Position numbers and translations under genes: made by a program. This document shows, in pieces, positions 39,771 through 48,927 of a stretch of 64,000 bases of DNA. The DNA lies in assembly GCF_001952075.1 (NCBI RefSeq), contig NZ_LXYU01000004.1, positions 62,001 to 126,000 on the forward strand. The letters run 5' to 3'. Each line of letters begins with the position of its first letter. The stretch's first letter is position 1. Source of the DNA: Ditibartonella apis. Its GTDB lineage: Bacteria; Pseudomonadota; Alphaproteobacteria; Rhizobiales; Rhizobiaceae. Below the pieces are notes generated by a model that was not told where the DNA came from, did no database searches, and saw only the letters and a program-made list of their open reading frames with translations.

Positions 39771-40489
39771 ATTTGCTGACCAAAATAACTATTCGTCCAT
39801 GCTGATCGCGCTAGCATCTTCTCAGGAATCTTCTTTATTTCGTGATAATTCTAACGTGATCGAGTGTCGTTTAAAATTTGTAGAGTAAAAACGTCATTTG
39901 GTTATTACGGCAATAGCTCATATGTTTGTTCGTAGTTGCTGGTCAATTGGGGTTTATACAAAATGCAGTTCGATGAGCTGTTAACCGAGAGGAACAGAGG
40001 CGGAAATTCAACGCTATTACGCTTTTTTATGCGGCTAATCATTTGGCAGGATGCGGCCGAATGTAAGATTAAGCTAGGCGATCGGAATTTTATTTCATCC
40101 TCTGTCCGTTAAAACATTTTTTTGATGTTAGTTCACGCCGCCGTCAGCATAGTGACACCACCCCTTTTAACGGTGACTCCGACAATCCAAAAGCTGTTCA
40201 CGTCAGTAAATTTCTTTCAAAGCTGTCTTGAAAAATTTATTCTCGGACCAAAACAGACTATACCAATCAATAGAAAGCCCGTCGGACGATAGCTATTCGG
40301 GGAATAGCTAAATAATAAGAAAAGAACAGCAGATAGACACATTGACTGGACGTTTCATTGCCTTTTAACGCCCACAAAACCACAACAATTTAAGGCGCAG
40401 CTAACTCGTGATTGCTGTTGGCTGATTAACCGCAATTTCTACAAAGTGGAAAGTTGTCACAATTTTTTACTTGTGGGTAGCGGGAATAA
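39771..40489. other. Long intergenic region before the lipid A cluster
   Basis: About 720 bp without a supported gene. A 49-codon frame at 39963-40112 (MQFDELLTERNRGGNSTLL ...) has only a weak ribosome site and no known family. A perfect 9-bp inverted repeat TAGCTATTC (40290-40298) / GAATAGCTA (40302-40310) with a GGG loop lies nearer to lpxXL, without a T-run. The region could be decayed coding sequence. Confidence 0.45.
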
Positions 40490-41425
40490 TCAATCGTCCC
40501 AACGTTTATGAAACCACATCCATTGTCCGGGATATTCACGCACCCATGCTTCAACCGTATCATTCAGCTTTTGTGCTGCTTTGACCTCATCAATATTACC
40601 GTCTTTATCTTTTGGCAAATCCATGCGTTCGTAAAGTTCAAGACGGTAACGCCCACCAGACAAGCGGATAGAGCGGGCAGGGTAGACATCACAATCATAT
40701 TGGCGGGCCAGTTTGATCAATAAGGGATTGGTTCTCACAGGTCTGCCAAAAAAAGTTCCCTTTATGCCGCGGCGGAATTTCTGGTCGACCAACATACCGA
40801 CGTCTTCACCTTCGGCAAGCTTTCCTGCAAGTGCCCATGCCGCACCGGCTTTCGACGGGACGAGGTGCCCCATAGCAGTACGCCGTGCTTTCAAAACACG
40901 CTTCGCTATATAAGGGTTATTGGGAGGACGGAAAAGTGCCGTTACGTTAAGATCGAATGTCGCGGCACAAATAGGCAACAGTTCAAAATTACCGGTATGA
41001 GCTGTAAAAAATATGTGCGGTTTTTTTTCATCCCTTAATCTGACAAAAATATCGATTCCATCGACTTCAACCAGTCCGGGCTTCTTCGCATTCGGATCAA
41101 AGTCGAAAATTTTGTCAAGAAACACATATTCGGCAAACAGCCTCCCCATATTTTCCCACATTTCAAGAGCAGTTTTACGGATCCACTCGGGATCTTTTTC
41201 CGGATAGGCTTTTCGCAAATTATCCAGTGCTATTTGATGACGTGGGAGCAATGGCCCGACAGTACGGGCAAACCATGCAAAAAAGCCGATGCCGGCTTTT
41301 GCAGGAAGATAGCGAATAAGCGACATCAATCCGGCAACAAAATGCGCCCACGACCAGTCCCACCAGTCTTTCAATTTTGTCCGGATACGAAAAAGAATAA
41401 GCTTTACACGCAATTTCTGCATCAA
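40490..41425 (-). CDS. lpxXL: Very-long-chain lipid A acyltransferase (LpxXL-like)
   Basis: Membrane-associated acyltransferase that transfers the 27-hydroxyoctacosanoyl-type chain from AcpXL to lipid A. The LpxL/HtrB-family catalytic motif HX4E is seen as AHTGNFE near residue 143. The segments LFRPPNN, VGMLVDQKF and the C-terminal YPGQWMWFHKRW are typical. The 311 residues are normal. The ATG overlaps the stop of the upstream alcohol dehydrogenase gene by 4 bp (ATGA), and it is the last gene of the acpXL cluster, which supports the LpxXL assignment over ordinary LpxL. Confidence 0.9.
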   Translation of the reverse strand: MMQKLRVKLILFRIRTKLKDWWDWSWAHFVAGLMSLIRYLPAKAGIGFFAWFARTVGPLLPRHQIALDNLRKAYPEKDPEWIRKTALEMWENMGRLFAEYVFLDKIFDFDPNAKKPGLVEVDGIDIFVRLRDEKKPHIFFTAHTGNFELLPICAATFDLNVTALFRPPNNPYIAKRVLKARRTAMGHLVPSKAGAAWALAGKLAEGEDVGMLVDQKFRRGIKGTFFGRPVRTNPLLIKLARQYDCDVYPARSIRLSGGRYRLELYERMDLPKDKDGNIDEVKAAQKLNDTVEAWVREYPGQWMWFHKRWDD

Positions 41426-42450
41426 TTGATTTTCAGGATGATTTTACCGAACACGTCGCGACTTTCCATCCGTTTCAATGCTTTTTCAATGTCTCCAAAA
41501 TCGACAATGGTGTCAACAACCGGATGAACGATGCCTTGCGCCATTTTTTGCATGGCATTCGCCATATTTTCCATTCGACAGCCGAAAGAACCAAAAATTT
41601 TTAATTGCTGCTGGAAGAGTTGCATCAAATTCATCGAGGTTGACACACCCGATGTTGAACCACATGTAACAAGCCGACCGCCGCGTTTCAAACACAGCAT
41701 AGAACCGGCCCAAGTGTCAGCACCGACGTGTTCAAAAACGACGTCGACGCCCTTTTTCTTGGTCAGTTTACGTACGACATGTTCAAAGCGATCGTCGCGA
41801 TAGTTGATAACAACATCTGCGCCGAGAGCTTTTGCTTTTTCGATTTTTCCATCAGAGCCGACTGTTGTAAAAACTGTACAGCCCATACGCTTTGCCAGTT
41901 GTATAGCAGCCGAGCCGATGCCGGATCCGCCAGCATGGACGAGAATTGTTTCACCGGGCTGAAGTTTTGCATTATCAAAAAGCATATGCTCGACAGTACC
42001 GAAAGTAATCGGAGCAACTGCGGCGTCAATCTCATCACAATCAAGCGGTGCCGGTACCAACAATCGGGCCGGTAAATTCACAGCTTCACAGGCAAAACCG
42101 TCAATATGAAAGCCGTGAACGCCACTGACATGCGTGCAAAGATTGTCCCGTCCTTCCCGACAGTTTTTACACAGTCCACAGGTTTTCGCTCCATATATAG
42201 ATACAAGCTGTCCCACTTGAAGATTACCGACGCCGGGACCGATTGATTGCACAATGCCGGATGCTTCTGCACCAATTGTAAGCGGTAATTTGCGTTTTGC
42301 AAAAGCCATGCCCCGCCAACCCCAAACATCGATGTGATTGAGGGCCACAGCCTTTATCTGAACCGTAACTTCACCGTTTCCGGGAGCCGGCGGCGGAGCT
42401 ATTTCGGTTAATTCAAGACGTTTGTCGTCAAGCAATTGCAATGCGCGCAT
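41422..42450 (-). CDS. Zinc-type alcohol dehydrogenase of the very-long-chain acyl cluster
   Basis: Medium-chain dehydrogenase/reductase, 342 residues, equivalent to the adh2XL gene of rhizobial acpXL clusters; its exact role in long-chain acyl synthesis is unclear. The GroES-like N-terminal half contains the structural zinc cysteines (CGLCKNCREGRDNLC). The Rossmann half has ILVHAGGSGIGSAAIQLAKRMG and DVVINYRDD. It overlaps lpxXL by 4 bp and follows the KAS gene after 50 bp. Confidence 0.88.
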   Translation of the reverse strand: MRALQLLDDKRLELTEIAPPPAPGNGEVTVQIKAVALNHIDVWGWRGMAFAKRKLPLTIGAEASGIVQSIGPGVGNLQVGQLVSIYGAKTCGLCKNCREGRDNLCTHVSGVHGFHIDGFACEAVNLPARLLVPAPLDCDEIDAAVAPITFGTVEHMLFDNAKLQPGETILVHAGGSGIGSAAIQLAKRMGCTVFTTVGSDGKIEKAKALGADVVINYRDDRFEHVVRKLTKKKGVDVVFEHVGADTWAGSMLCLKRGGRLVTCGSTSGVSTSMNLMQLFQQQLKIFGSFGCRMENMANAMQKMAQGIVHPVVDTIVDFGDIEKALKRMESRDVFGKIILKIN

Positions 42451-42500
42451 GACTATTCCTTCTTAAAAAAATTTGCCGGAAAATACTGCTAAACTGCGAG

Positions 42501-43778
42501 TTATCCGTTATACGCTCTGACAACAAGACTTTCGTTCTGTCCACCAAATCCGAATGAGTTCGAAAGCACGGACGTTACCTTCGCTTTTCGGCATTTGTTC
42601 GGCACCACATCAAGTGGAATTGCCGGATCCGGTTCGTCATAATTGATTGTCGGAGGCATAATCCCTGTTCTGATAGTCAGGAGTGAAAACACAGCTTCGA
42701 TTGCTCCGGCGGCGGTCAAGGTATGACCGATCATCGACTTGTTTGATGAAACAGGAACTTTTTCAATATGGTCGCCAAACACATTTGATAAGGCCAGATA
42801 TTCCATCTTTTCATTTTCTGGCGTCGAGGTTCCATGAGCGTTGATATAATCAACGTCATCAATACCGATGCCCGCATCTTCCAATGCTTTGCGCATAGAT
42901 GCAGTAGCAGGAGACGCATCAGGTTTTGAACGTGTACGGTGAAAGTCGTCAGCAGTTTCACCACATCCTGCAAGAAATCCCAAAACCTTCGCTCCGCGTT
43001 TCAAGGCACTTTCAAGCGATTCAAGGACGAGTGCTCCAGAACCTTCTGCCATGACAAAACCGTCACGGCCTTTGCTAAACGGTTTTGACGCTTTTTCCGG
43101 AATCTGGTTTTGTGTAGACAGGGCAGACAACAACGAAAACCGTATCAGTGCTTCAGCCGAAACCGAACCATCTGTACCGATTGTCAGTGCACGATCGGTT
43201 TCACCACGTCTTATTGCTTCGACGCCGAGTTGTATCGCCGTTGCACCTGAGGCACAAGCTGTTGACAAGGTAACCGGAAGGCCAACGGTTCCGAACCGGT
43301 CTTTCAAGCGTTCCGCAATATATCCGAATTGTGTTGTTTCAAAAAAACGTTGATGAGGATTTTTTGCACAGACTTCCAGAAATGCTTGATAAGACGGACT
43401 TTTTTGGCGATCAACTTCGTCATCAAGCGCAAAACGCGATTTCCAGTCAAGTTCAACGGGCGGTGCTGCCAGAAACAATGGCCCATTAAAGGCAGTTTCA
43501 TCAAGTCCTGCTTCGCTGATTGCTTCATTTGCAGCAATGGTTGCGAGTTTCTCCGATAATGCCGAAGCACCAATGTGACTTTCTTCAAGAAAATCTACTG
43601 TACCGGCAATTTGCGTTGTCAAACCTTCAACCGGAAAACGTGTGATGCGATGAATACCGCTCACACCATTAACAAGTTTTTCCCAGTTTTCTTTCTTTCC
43701 CTGACCGAGAGAGCTGATGACACCAGCTCCTGTAATTGCGACAAGTGGCCGCCCCAGATGATCGGTATATTTGTCCAT
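42501..43778 (-). CDS. Beta-ketoacyl-ACP synthase, very-long-chain type (FabF1XL-like)
   Basis: Condensing enzyme predicted to extend acyl-AcpXL toward C26-C28. The catalytic residues are all present: Cys175 in STACASGATAIQ, His315 in NAHGTSTPENE, Lys347 in SNKSMIGHT and His352 just after. The 425 residues match FabF-type enzymes, and the C-terminal SNSFGFGGQNESLVV is typical. It lies 10 bp after a second KAS-like gene that lacks its own active Cys, so the two may act as a heterodimer. Confidence 0.9.
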   Translation of the reverse strand: MDKYTDHLGRPLVAITGAGVISSLGQGKKENWEKLVNGVSGIHRITRFPVEGLTTQIAGTVDFLEESHIGASALSEKLATIAANEAISEAGLDETAFNGPLFLAAPPVELDWKSRFALDDEVDRQKSPSYQAFLEVCAKNPHQRFFETTQFGYIAERLKDRFGTVGLPVTLSTACASGATAIQLGVEAIRRGETDRALTIGTDGSVSAEALIRFSLLSALSTQNQIPEKASKPFSKGRDGFVMAEGSGALVLESLESALKRGAKVLGFLAGCGETADDFHRTRSKPDASPATASMRKALEDAGIGIDDVDYINAHGTSTPENEKMEYLALSNVFGDHIEKVPVSSNKSMIGHTLTAAGAIEAVFSLLTIRTGIMPPTINYDEPDPAIPLDVVPNKCRKAKVTSVLSNSFGFGGQNESLVVRAYNG

Positions 43779-43788
43779 TACAAATCCT

Positions 43789-44991
43789 TTAGCCAGCTAT
43801 AAGTCTTGCCATGCCTTCAGCTCTTGTCGCACCGACAGTTGAAACGATAACGCTATCAATATTGTTGACCGGTTTCTCATCATTGCTCAATGCTTTGAAA
43901 GCTTGTCTTTTCTTTACTGCCATTGCACCCAATGCTAACGCGAGCGGAAATTGCGCTTCACGCCAATGGCCAAACAAAGTTGATACACCACGATAGGCAA
44001 GCTTGCTTTTATCCCAAAAGGCTTTTTCCGTTCCCGTTACGCCTTTTACGCCAGAAGCACCCGATACAACCAAGTTGTTTCTTTCTGAATTGGCTGTTTC
44101 GCCGGTTGTTCCATTGACATGTTCCAACATTGTTTCCAATGTCTTTTCGAGAGCTATCTTTTTACGGTTCGTCTGGTCTGCCACAAAATCTGAAATAATA
44201 GCGTAGATTTTTGCGCCGCGTTTTTTGGCATATTCCAAACTCTCGAGCACCAGGAAAACGCCACCCGAGCCGGTTATAAGACCACCACCCTCACAGTTCT
44301 CACGCTGCCAGACAGGCGACCAGCCGTCCTGCTTCAAAAGTTGCCCTAATCCTTGCCCCAAAAGCATATCATAATGCTGGGCATTGTAAGAACCGCCGAC
44401 AAGAGCATGTGTGCTCTGACCAGACCGAATCCTTGCAATTGCCACCATAAAAGCAGCAAGACCGCTTCCTTCTTCCCCCATGAAACTGCGGGAAGAACCG
44501 ATAACTTTGTGGACAATCGAAATATTTCCGGCCAAAAGATTGGATAATTGAGCAAGAAAAAGTGTCGGACGCAACTCAGTTGATAGAGTTTCATTCAGCA
44601 TGATGCCACGATCTTTTGTTGTGCGACCTTTGTTGAGTATTTCGACATCAACATTGATATCACGCTCACCGCCGCCTGCACCAACGATCATATCCATGGT
44701 CGAAGTTACATCCAGATCACCTTTGACTCCCGCATCTTCAAGAGCAAGACCGGCAGCATAAGTTCCCAACCTTTGCCAGGTTTCCATCTGTCGCTGATCG
44801 CTCCGCTTCGGGATTTGCTGACTCCAGTCAACTTCCCCCAGAGCATGAACAGTGTAAGGGGCAAAGTTCTCTGCATCAATATGCGGGGCAAGGGGAGATG
44901 TATTTAACAGTTCCCAGTGCTTTTCAACACCTTCACCCAGAGAACTTATGAGACCTATACCGGTGATGACGACAGAATGGTTTTTTTGCAT
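43789..44991 (-). CDS. KAS-like protein without catalytic Cys (FabF2XL-like, possible chain-length factor)
   Basis: A 400-residue thiolase-fold protein similar to FabF over its length (N-terminal VVITGIGLISSLGEG; RIRSGQSTHALVGGSYNA). The segment that should hold the nucleophilic Cys reads VIGSSRSFMGEEGSGLAAF (residues 163-181) and has no Cys. The first catalytic His region is also lost (VVSGASGVKGVTGTE), while a GH pair remains near LFGHWREAQ. This pattern recalls the chain-length-factor (KS-beta) subunit of type II polyketide synthases. The neighbours are acpXL (9 bp upstream) and the complete KAS (10 bp downstream). The role is inferred. Confidence 0.8.
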   Translation of the reverse strand: MQKNHSVVITGIGLISSLGEGVEKHWELLNTSPLAPHIDAENFAPYTVHALGEVDWSQQIPKRSDQRQMETWQRLGTYAAGLALEDAGVKGDLDVTSTMDMIVGAGGGERDINVDVEILNKGRTTKDRGIMLNETLSTELRPTLFLAQLSNLLAGNISIVHKVIGSSRSFMGEEGSGLAAFMVAIARIRSGQSTHALVGGSYNAQHYDMLLGQGLGQLLKQDGWSPVWQRENCEGGGLITGSGGVFLVLESLEYAKKRGAKIYAIISDFVADQTNRKKIALEKTLETMLEHVNGTTGETANSERNNLVVSGASGVKGVTGTEKAFWDKSKLAYRGVSTLFGHWREAQFPLALALGAMAVKKRQAFKALSNDEKPVNNIDSVIVSTVGATRAEGMARLIAG

Positions 44992-45000
44992 TATACAGGA

Positions 45001-45288
45001 TTATCCGGCGTTATTTTTGGCGGCAACAAGTTCGTCAATTTTGGCACAAAGATTTTTAAGGACAAAATATTCATCTGTCTCGACTTTGCCTTCGTTAACT
45101 TCCTGTGTCCACTGCTCTAGCGGTATTTTTATACCGAAAGCTTTATCTATAGCAAAAACAATATCCAGAAAGTCCAGACTATCAATACCCAGATCGTCGA
45201 TGGTGTGGCTTTCCGGCGTAATTGTATTGCGATCAATCTCGCTTGTTTCAGCGATGATGTCGGCAACTTTGTCAAACGTAGAGGACAA
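45001..45288 (-). CDS. acpXL: Acyl carrier protein AcpXL for very-long-chain lipid A acyl groups
   Basis: Dedicated acyl carrier protein that bears the growing C26-C28 hydroxy acid for lipid A. The phosphopantetheine site is in [14 protein letters not shown], and [23 protein letters not shown] and the tail [15 protein letters not shown] match AcpXL rather than housekeeping ACP. The start is set at a TTG at 45288 ([19 protein letters not shown] follows), which has AAGGA eight bases upstream and gives 95 residues; the open frame extends 11 codons further without a ribosome site. The cluster is acpXL, FabF-like pair, adh, lpxXL. The fabZ-like gene usually found next in other rhizobia is absent. 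Confidence 0.93.
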   Translation of the reverse strand: MSSTFDKVADIIAETSEIDRNTITPESHTIDDLGIDSLDFLDIVFAIDKAFGIKIPLEQWTQEVNEGKVETDEYFVLKNLCAKIDELVAAKNNAG

Positions 45289-45477
45289 TGTGCAATTCCT
45301 TTTACTAGTTACGGCCATCAATCGGCCTTCAGCGAATCTATCTAGCGTCTTTCTTGGTTAAAAAAAAGACTTAAAGCAGAATTAGCATTTCTTAATGCTT
45401 CCCGGAAACAATATTCCGTCTCTTCCACTGCTAAGCCGGTTCTATTTTGGCTTGTTTTTGGAAAAAGAGGCAAAATA

Positions 45478-45520
45478 ACAACAAAAACAGATAAATCGGT
45501 TAAAAATCGACCGGTTTATC
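45478..45520 (-). terminator. Rho-independent terminator after maeB
   Basis: On the reverse strand, GATAAACCGGT pairs with ACCGATTTATC (arms 45490-45500 and 45510-45520, one mismatch), followed by TGTTTTTGTT. It lies just past the maeB stop codon. Confidence 0.8.
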
Positions 45521-45533
45521 CCTGTTTTCCGGT

Positions 45534-47855
45534 TCATCCTTGTTTAATGCGTTTCTGATTCTTTTTTGTATTCGCTTCAAGAACCGCCAATGCTGTCATA
45601 TTGACCACACCGCGAGAGGTAACCGATGTGGTCAGGATATGTGCCGGTTTCGCCGGACCTAACAATATCGGCCCGACGTGAAGTGCATCAGTCAGGTTTT
45701 TTACAACATTGAGTGTGATGTTGGCGGCATCAAGATTCGGGAATACGAGAAGATTTGCTTCGCCCTTCAAGCGGGAGCCCGGGAAAACACGGTCGCGCAA
45801 AATTTGCGAAAGGGCTGCGTCACCATGCATTTCTCCATCCGATTCAAGATCAGGATAACGTTCGGCAAGAAGTTCGGAAGCTCGGCGCATTTTCTTCGCC
45901 GACTCTGTGTCTTTCGAGCCAAAATTGGAATGTGAGAGAAGAGCAACTTTCGGTTCAATCCCGAACCCGCGAACCTCTTCGGCTGCGAGAGCTGCCATTT
46001 CTACGATCTGTTCGGCGGTGGGATCGGTGTTAACATAAGTATCAGTCAGAAACAGTGTTCCACGCTGCGAGATCAACAGGCTCAAAGCAGAAAATTGGCC
46101 AATATTTTTTTCAAGCCCGATAACCTGTTCTACAAGCTGGAGGTTCCTTCCGAATCTGCCGCCAAGCCCGCATATCATTGCGTCTGCCTCGTCGCGCATC
46201 ACGGCAAGGGCTGCAATTGCTGTCGTGGAGGTGCGAACAATTGTTTTGGCCGCTTCCGGAGTAACACCACGCCGGCCGGTATAGTGAAGAAATAGATCCA
46301 CATAATCACGATAACGGGGGTCATCTTGCGGATTGATAAGTTCGAAATCGACATTAGGTCTGATACGCAAACCGAAACGTTTCAATCTCGCCTCGACAAC
46401 ATCAGGTCGGCCAATCAGAATTGGCGTTGCGGTTTGGTCTTCAAGAACAATTTGTGCAGCACGAAGTACGCGCTCGTCTTCACCATCTGCATAGATAACG
46501 CGTTTATGCTCGGCAGATTTTGCAGCAGCGAAAACCGGCTTCATAATAAGTCCGGAGCGGAAAACGAAACGGTTCAACTTATCAAGATAAGCATTCATAT
46601 CTGTGATTGGCCGTGTCGCGACACCCGATTTCATCGCCGCTTTAGCAACCGCCGGCGCAATGCGTAGGATGAGACGCGGATCAAAAGGAGAGGGGATAAG
46701 ATAATTCGGGCCAAAGCTTAAAGCCTCGCCGGAATAGGCGCGGGCAGCGACATCGGAAGGTTCTTCTTTTGCCAAAGCAGCAATCGCATAAACAGCCGCT
46801 GCCTTCATCTCTTCATTGATAGCTGTGGCACCAACATCAAGTGCTCCGCGAAAAATATAGGGAAAGCACAACACATTATTGACCTGATTAGGATAGTCCG
46901 AACGACCCGTGCAGATCATCGCATCAGACCGCGCTTTTCGGGCGTCTTCAGGCATAATTTCCGGTGTTGGATTGGCAAGAGCAAGAATAAGTGGCGTTTT
47001 AGCCATTTTTGCTACCATTTCTGGCTTTAGAACATTACCGGCAGATACACCCAGAAATATGTCCGCGCCGCCAATGATGTCGTCGAGTTTACGGGCATCG
47101 GTTTTTTGCGCGTAGACGCTTTTCCAGCGATCCATTAAGGCTTCACGCCCTTCATAAACCACTCCTTCGAGATCGCTCACCCAGATATTTTCTTTTTTTG
47201 CGCCAAGGCGGACAAGCAGATTAAGACAGGCAAGGGCAGCGGCCCCTGCACCGGAAGCGACGATTTTTACGTCTTCAATTTTTTTATGTGCAAGTTCAAG
47301 GCCGTTGATAACAGCCGCTCCCACGATAATGGCGGTGCCATGCTGATCATCGTGGAATACAGGAATATTCATTTTTGCTCTGAGTTGTTCTTCAACCTCG
47401 AAGCATTCAGGCGCTTTTATATCTTCCAGATTGATTCCGCCGAATGTCGGCTCCAAAGCGGCCACTGTGTTGACAATATGGGGGATGTCGGTCGCTTTGA
47501 TCTCGATATCGAAAACATCAATATTTGCGAATTTTTTGAATAGAACGGCTTTCCCTTCCATAACGGGTTTTGCAGCAAGTGGCCCGATATTGCCGAGGCC
47601 CAGAACCGCTGTACCGTTCGAGACTACGGCAACAAGATTGGAACGCGCAGTGTATTCGGCCGCAGTTTTTGGATCATCATGGATTGCTTCGCAAGGAGCC
47701 GCCACCCCCGGAGAATAGGCAAGTGCGAGATCACGCTGGTTTCCAAGCGGGGTTGTGGGGTGTATCTCCAGTTTTCCTGGGCTTGGATAACGGTGATAAA
47801 AGAGTGCAGCTTCTTCGAGTTCTTCCTGACGGGGAGATTTAATTTTCTTTACCAT
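45534..47855 (-). CDS. maeB: NADP-dependent malic enzyme with phosphotransacetylase-like C-terminus
   Basis: Oxidatively decarboxylates malate to pyruvate, yielding NADPH. The 773 residues show the multidomain MaeB layout. The N-terminal malic domain (residues about 15-150) contains [24 protein letters not shown]; the NAD(P)-binding domain follows with [14 protein letters not shown] and [20 protein letters not shown], then [14 protein letters not shown]-terminal domain of about 330 residues resembles phosphotransacetylase ([38 protein letters not shown]) and is thought to be regulatory. The SDR-like gene lies 16 bp upstream on the same strand. Confidence 0.96.
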   Translation of the reverse strand: MVKKIKSPRQEELEEAALFYHRYPSPGKLEIHPTTPLGNQRDLALAYSPGVAAPCEAIHDDPKTAAEYTARSNLVAVVSNGTAVLGLGNIGPLAAKPVMEGKAVLFKKFANIDVFDIEIKATDIPHIVNTVAALEPTFGGINLEDIKAPECFEVEEQLRAKMNIPVFHDDQHGTAIIVGAAVINGLELAHKKIEDVKIVASGAGAAALACLNLLVRLGAKKENIWVSDLEGVVYEGREALMDRWKSVYAQKTDARKLDDIIGGADIFLGVSAGNVLKPEMVAKMAKTPLILALANPTPEIMPEDARKARSDAMICTGRSDYPNQVNNVLCFPYIFRGALDVGATAINEEMKAAAVYAIAALAKEEPSDVAARAYSGEALSFGPNYLIPSPFDPRLILRIAPAVAKAAMKSGVATRPITDMNAYLDKLNRFVFRSGLIMKPVFAAAKSAEHKRVIYADGEDERVLRAAQIVLEDQTATPILIGRPDVVEARLKRFGLRIRPNVDFELINPQDDPRYRDYVDLFLHYTGRRGVTPEAAKTIVRTSTTAIAALAVMRDEADAMICGLGGRFGRNLQLVEQVIGLEKNIGQFSALSLLISQRGTLFLTDTYVNTDPTAEQIVEMAALAAEEVRGFGIEPKVALLSHSNFGSKDTESAKKMRRASELLAERYPDLESDGEMHGDAALSQILRDRVFPGSRLKGEANLLVFPNLDAANITLNVVKNLTDALHVGPILLGPAKPAHILTTSVTSRGVVNMTALAVLEANTKKNQKRIKQG

Positions 47856-47871
47856 TTTGCTAACCCAAATT

Positions 47872-48651
47872 TTAAAAAGCGCTTAAATAAGCACCGCCAT
47901 CAATGATCAAATTTTGTCCGGTAATAAAGCCGGATTTTTCAGAGCATAAAAAAGCACAAGCCTGCCCGAACTCATCGGGATTGCCAAATCGTTTTGCCGG
48001 ATTCCGATTTTGTCTTTCTTTCATAATATCGTCTATTGAAGCACCATTATGTTTTGAAGCAGCTTCAAAACTATGTTTCAGCCGGTCGGTTAAAAACGGT
48101 CCGGGCAGCAGATTGTTAATTGTGACATTGTCAGCAACAACTGTTCGCGCAATTCCGGCAAGAAATGATGTTAAACCGGCACGTGCTCCGGACGAAAGAT
48201 CAAGGCCTGCAATGGGAACATAGACAGACGTCGAAGTGATATTGACAATACGTCCGAATTTTTTATCAACCATCTTGTCGATTACAGCTTTTATCAGTTC
48301 AATCGGCGTTACCATATTCTGCGTAACAGCGTCGATAATTGCTTTGCGATCAAGCTCGCGAAAATCGCGAAATTGTGGCCCGTGATTATTGGTAACGAGG
48401 ATATCCGGATCAGGGCATTTATCGAGGATTCGTTGCTGTCCATCCGGCGTTGAAATATCACCGGTAACTTCAACTACTTTTGCACTTGTAAGTTTTTCAA
48501 TTTCCAATGCTGTTTTATGAAGTTCATCAGCGTGTCGACCATTAATGACGACATCACATCCCTCGCGGGCCAGAGCTATTGCGCAAGCTTTTCCAAGACC
48601 TTTGCTGGAAGCACATATTATTGCTTTACGTTTGTTAAGTCCGAGATCCAT
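47872..48651 (-). CDS. SDR-like oxidoreductase with altered YxxxK motif
   Basis: Short-chain dehydrogenase fold, 259 residues. The cofactor motif reads ICASSKGLGKACAIALA, a variant of GASxGIG, and NNHGPQF stands where NNAG is usual. The active-site helix reads DLSSGARAGL near residues 151-160: aligned with the usual YAASKAGL, Tyr is replaced by Ser153 and Lys by Arg157. Classical dehydrogenase chemistry is therefore doubtful, although related sequences with the same RAGL ending are, as I recall, annotated as 3-oxoacyl-ACP reductases. The C-terminal CSEKSGFITGQNLIIDGG is conventional. It precedes maeB by 16 bp. Confidence 0.8.
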   Translation of the reverse strand: MDLGLNKRKAIICASSKGLGKACAIALAREGCDVVINGRHADELHKTALEIEKLTSAKVVEVTGDISTPDGQQRILDKCPDPDILVTNNHGPQFRDFRELDRKAIIDAVTQNMVTPIELIKAVIDKMVDKKFGRIVNITSTSVYVPIAGLDLSSGARAGLTSFLAGIARTVVADNVTINNLLPGPFLTDRLKHSFEAASKHNGASIDDIMKERQNRNPAKRFGNPDEFGQACAFLCSEKSGFITGQNLIIDGGAYLSAF

Positions 48652-48927
48652 GTTAAACTTTCATACAAATTAAAACGGTCAAATTAAAACGGAAAAAACA
48701 AATTTTTATATTTGTTTCGTTTCTTGCTTTAAATGCCCACGCTTTCTTTCGTCATATTTCGACTATAATCCAACGAAATGCTTGTGTCATGATTCACAGG
48801 AAGATGCATCTTACACGAATGTGTTATAGGCAAATATTTTATGGTTAATGACACATTAATCTTTCTGAATGATATTTATGATTGTAATGAAATGAATCGA
48901 CGTTTCAACGGGTGACGGACGGGTTGG

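Noticed and set aside
45289-45321. 11-codon N-terminal extension of AcpXL
   Set aside because: A TTG at 45288 with AAGGA eight bases upstream gives the length and N-terminus of known AcpXL proteins.
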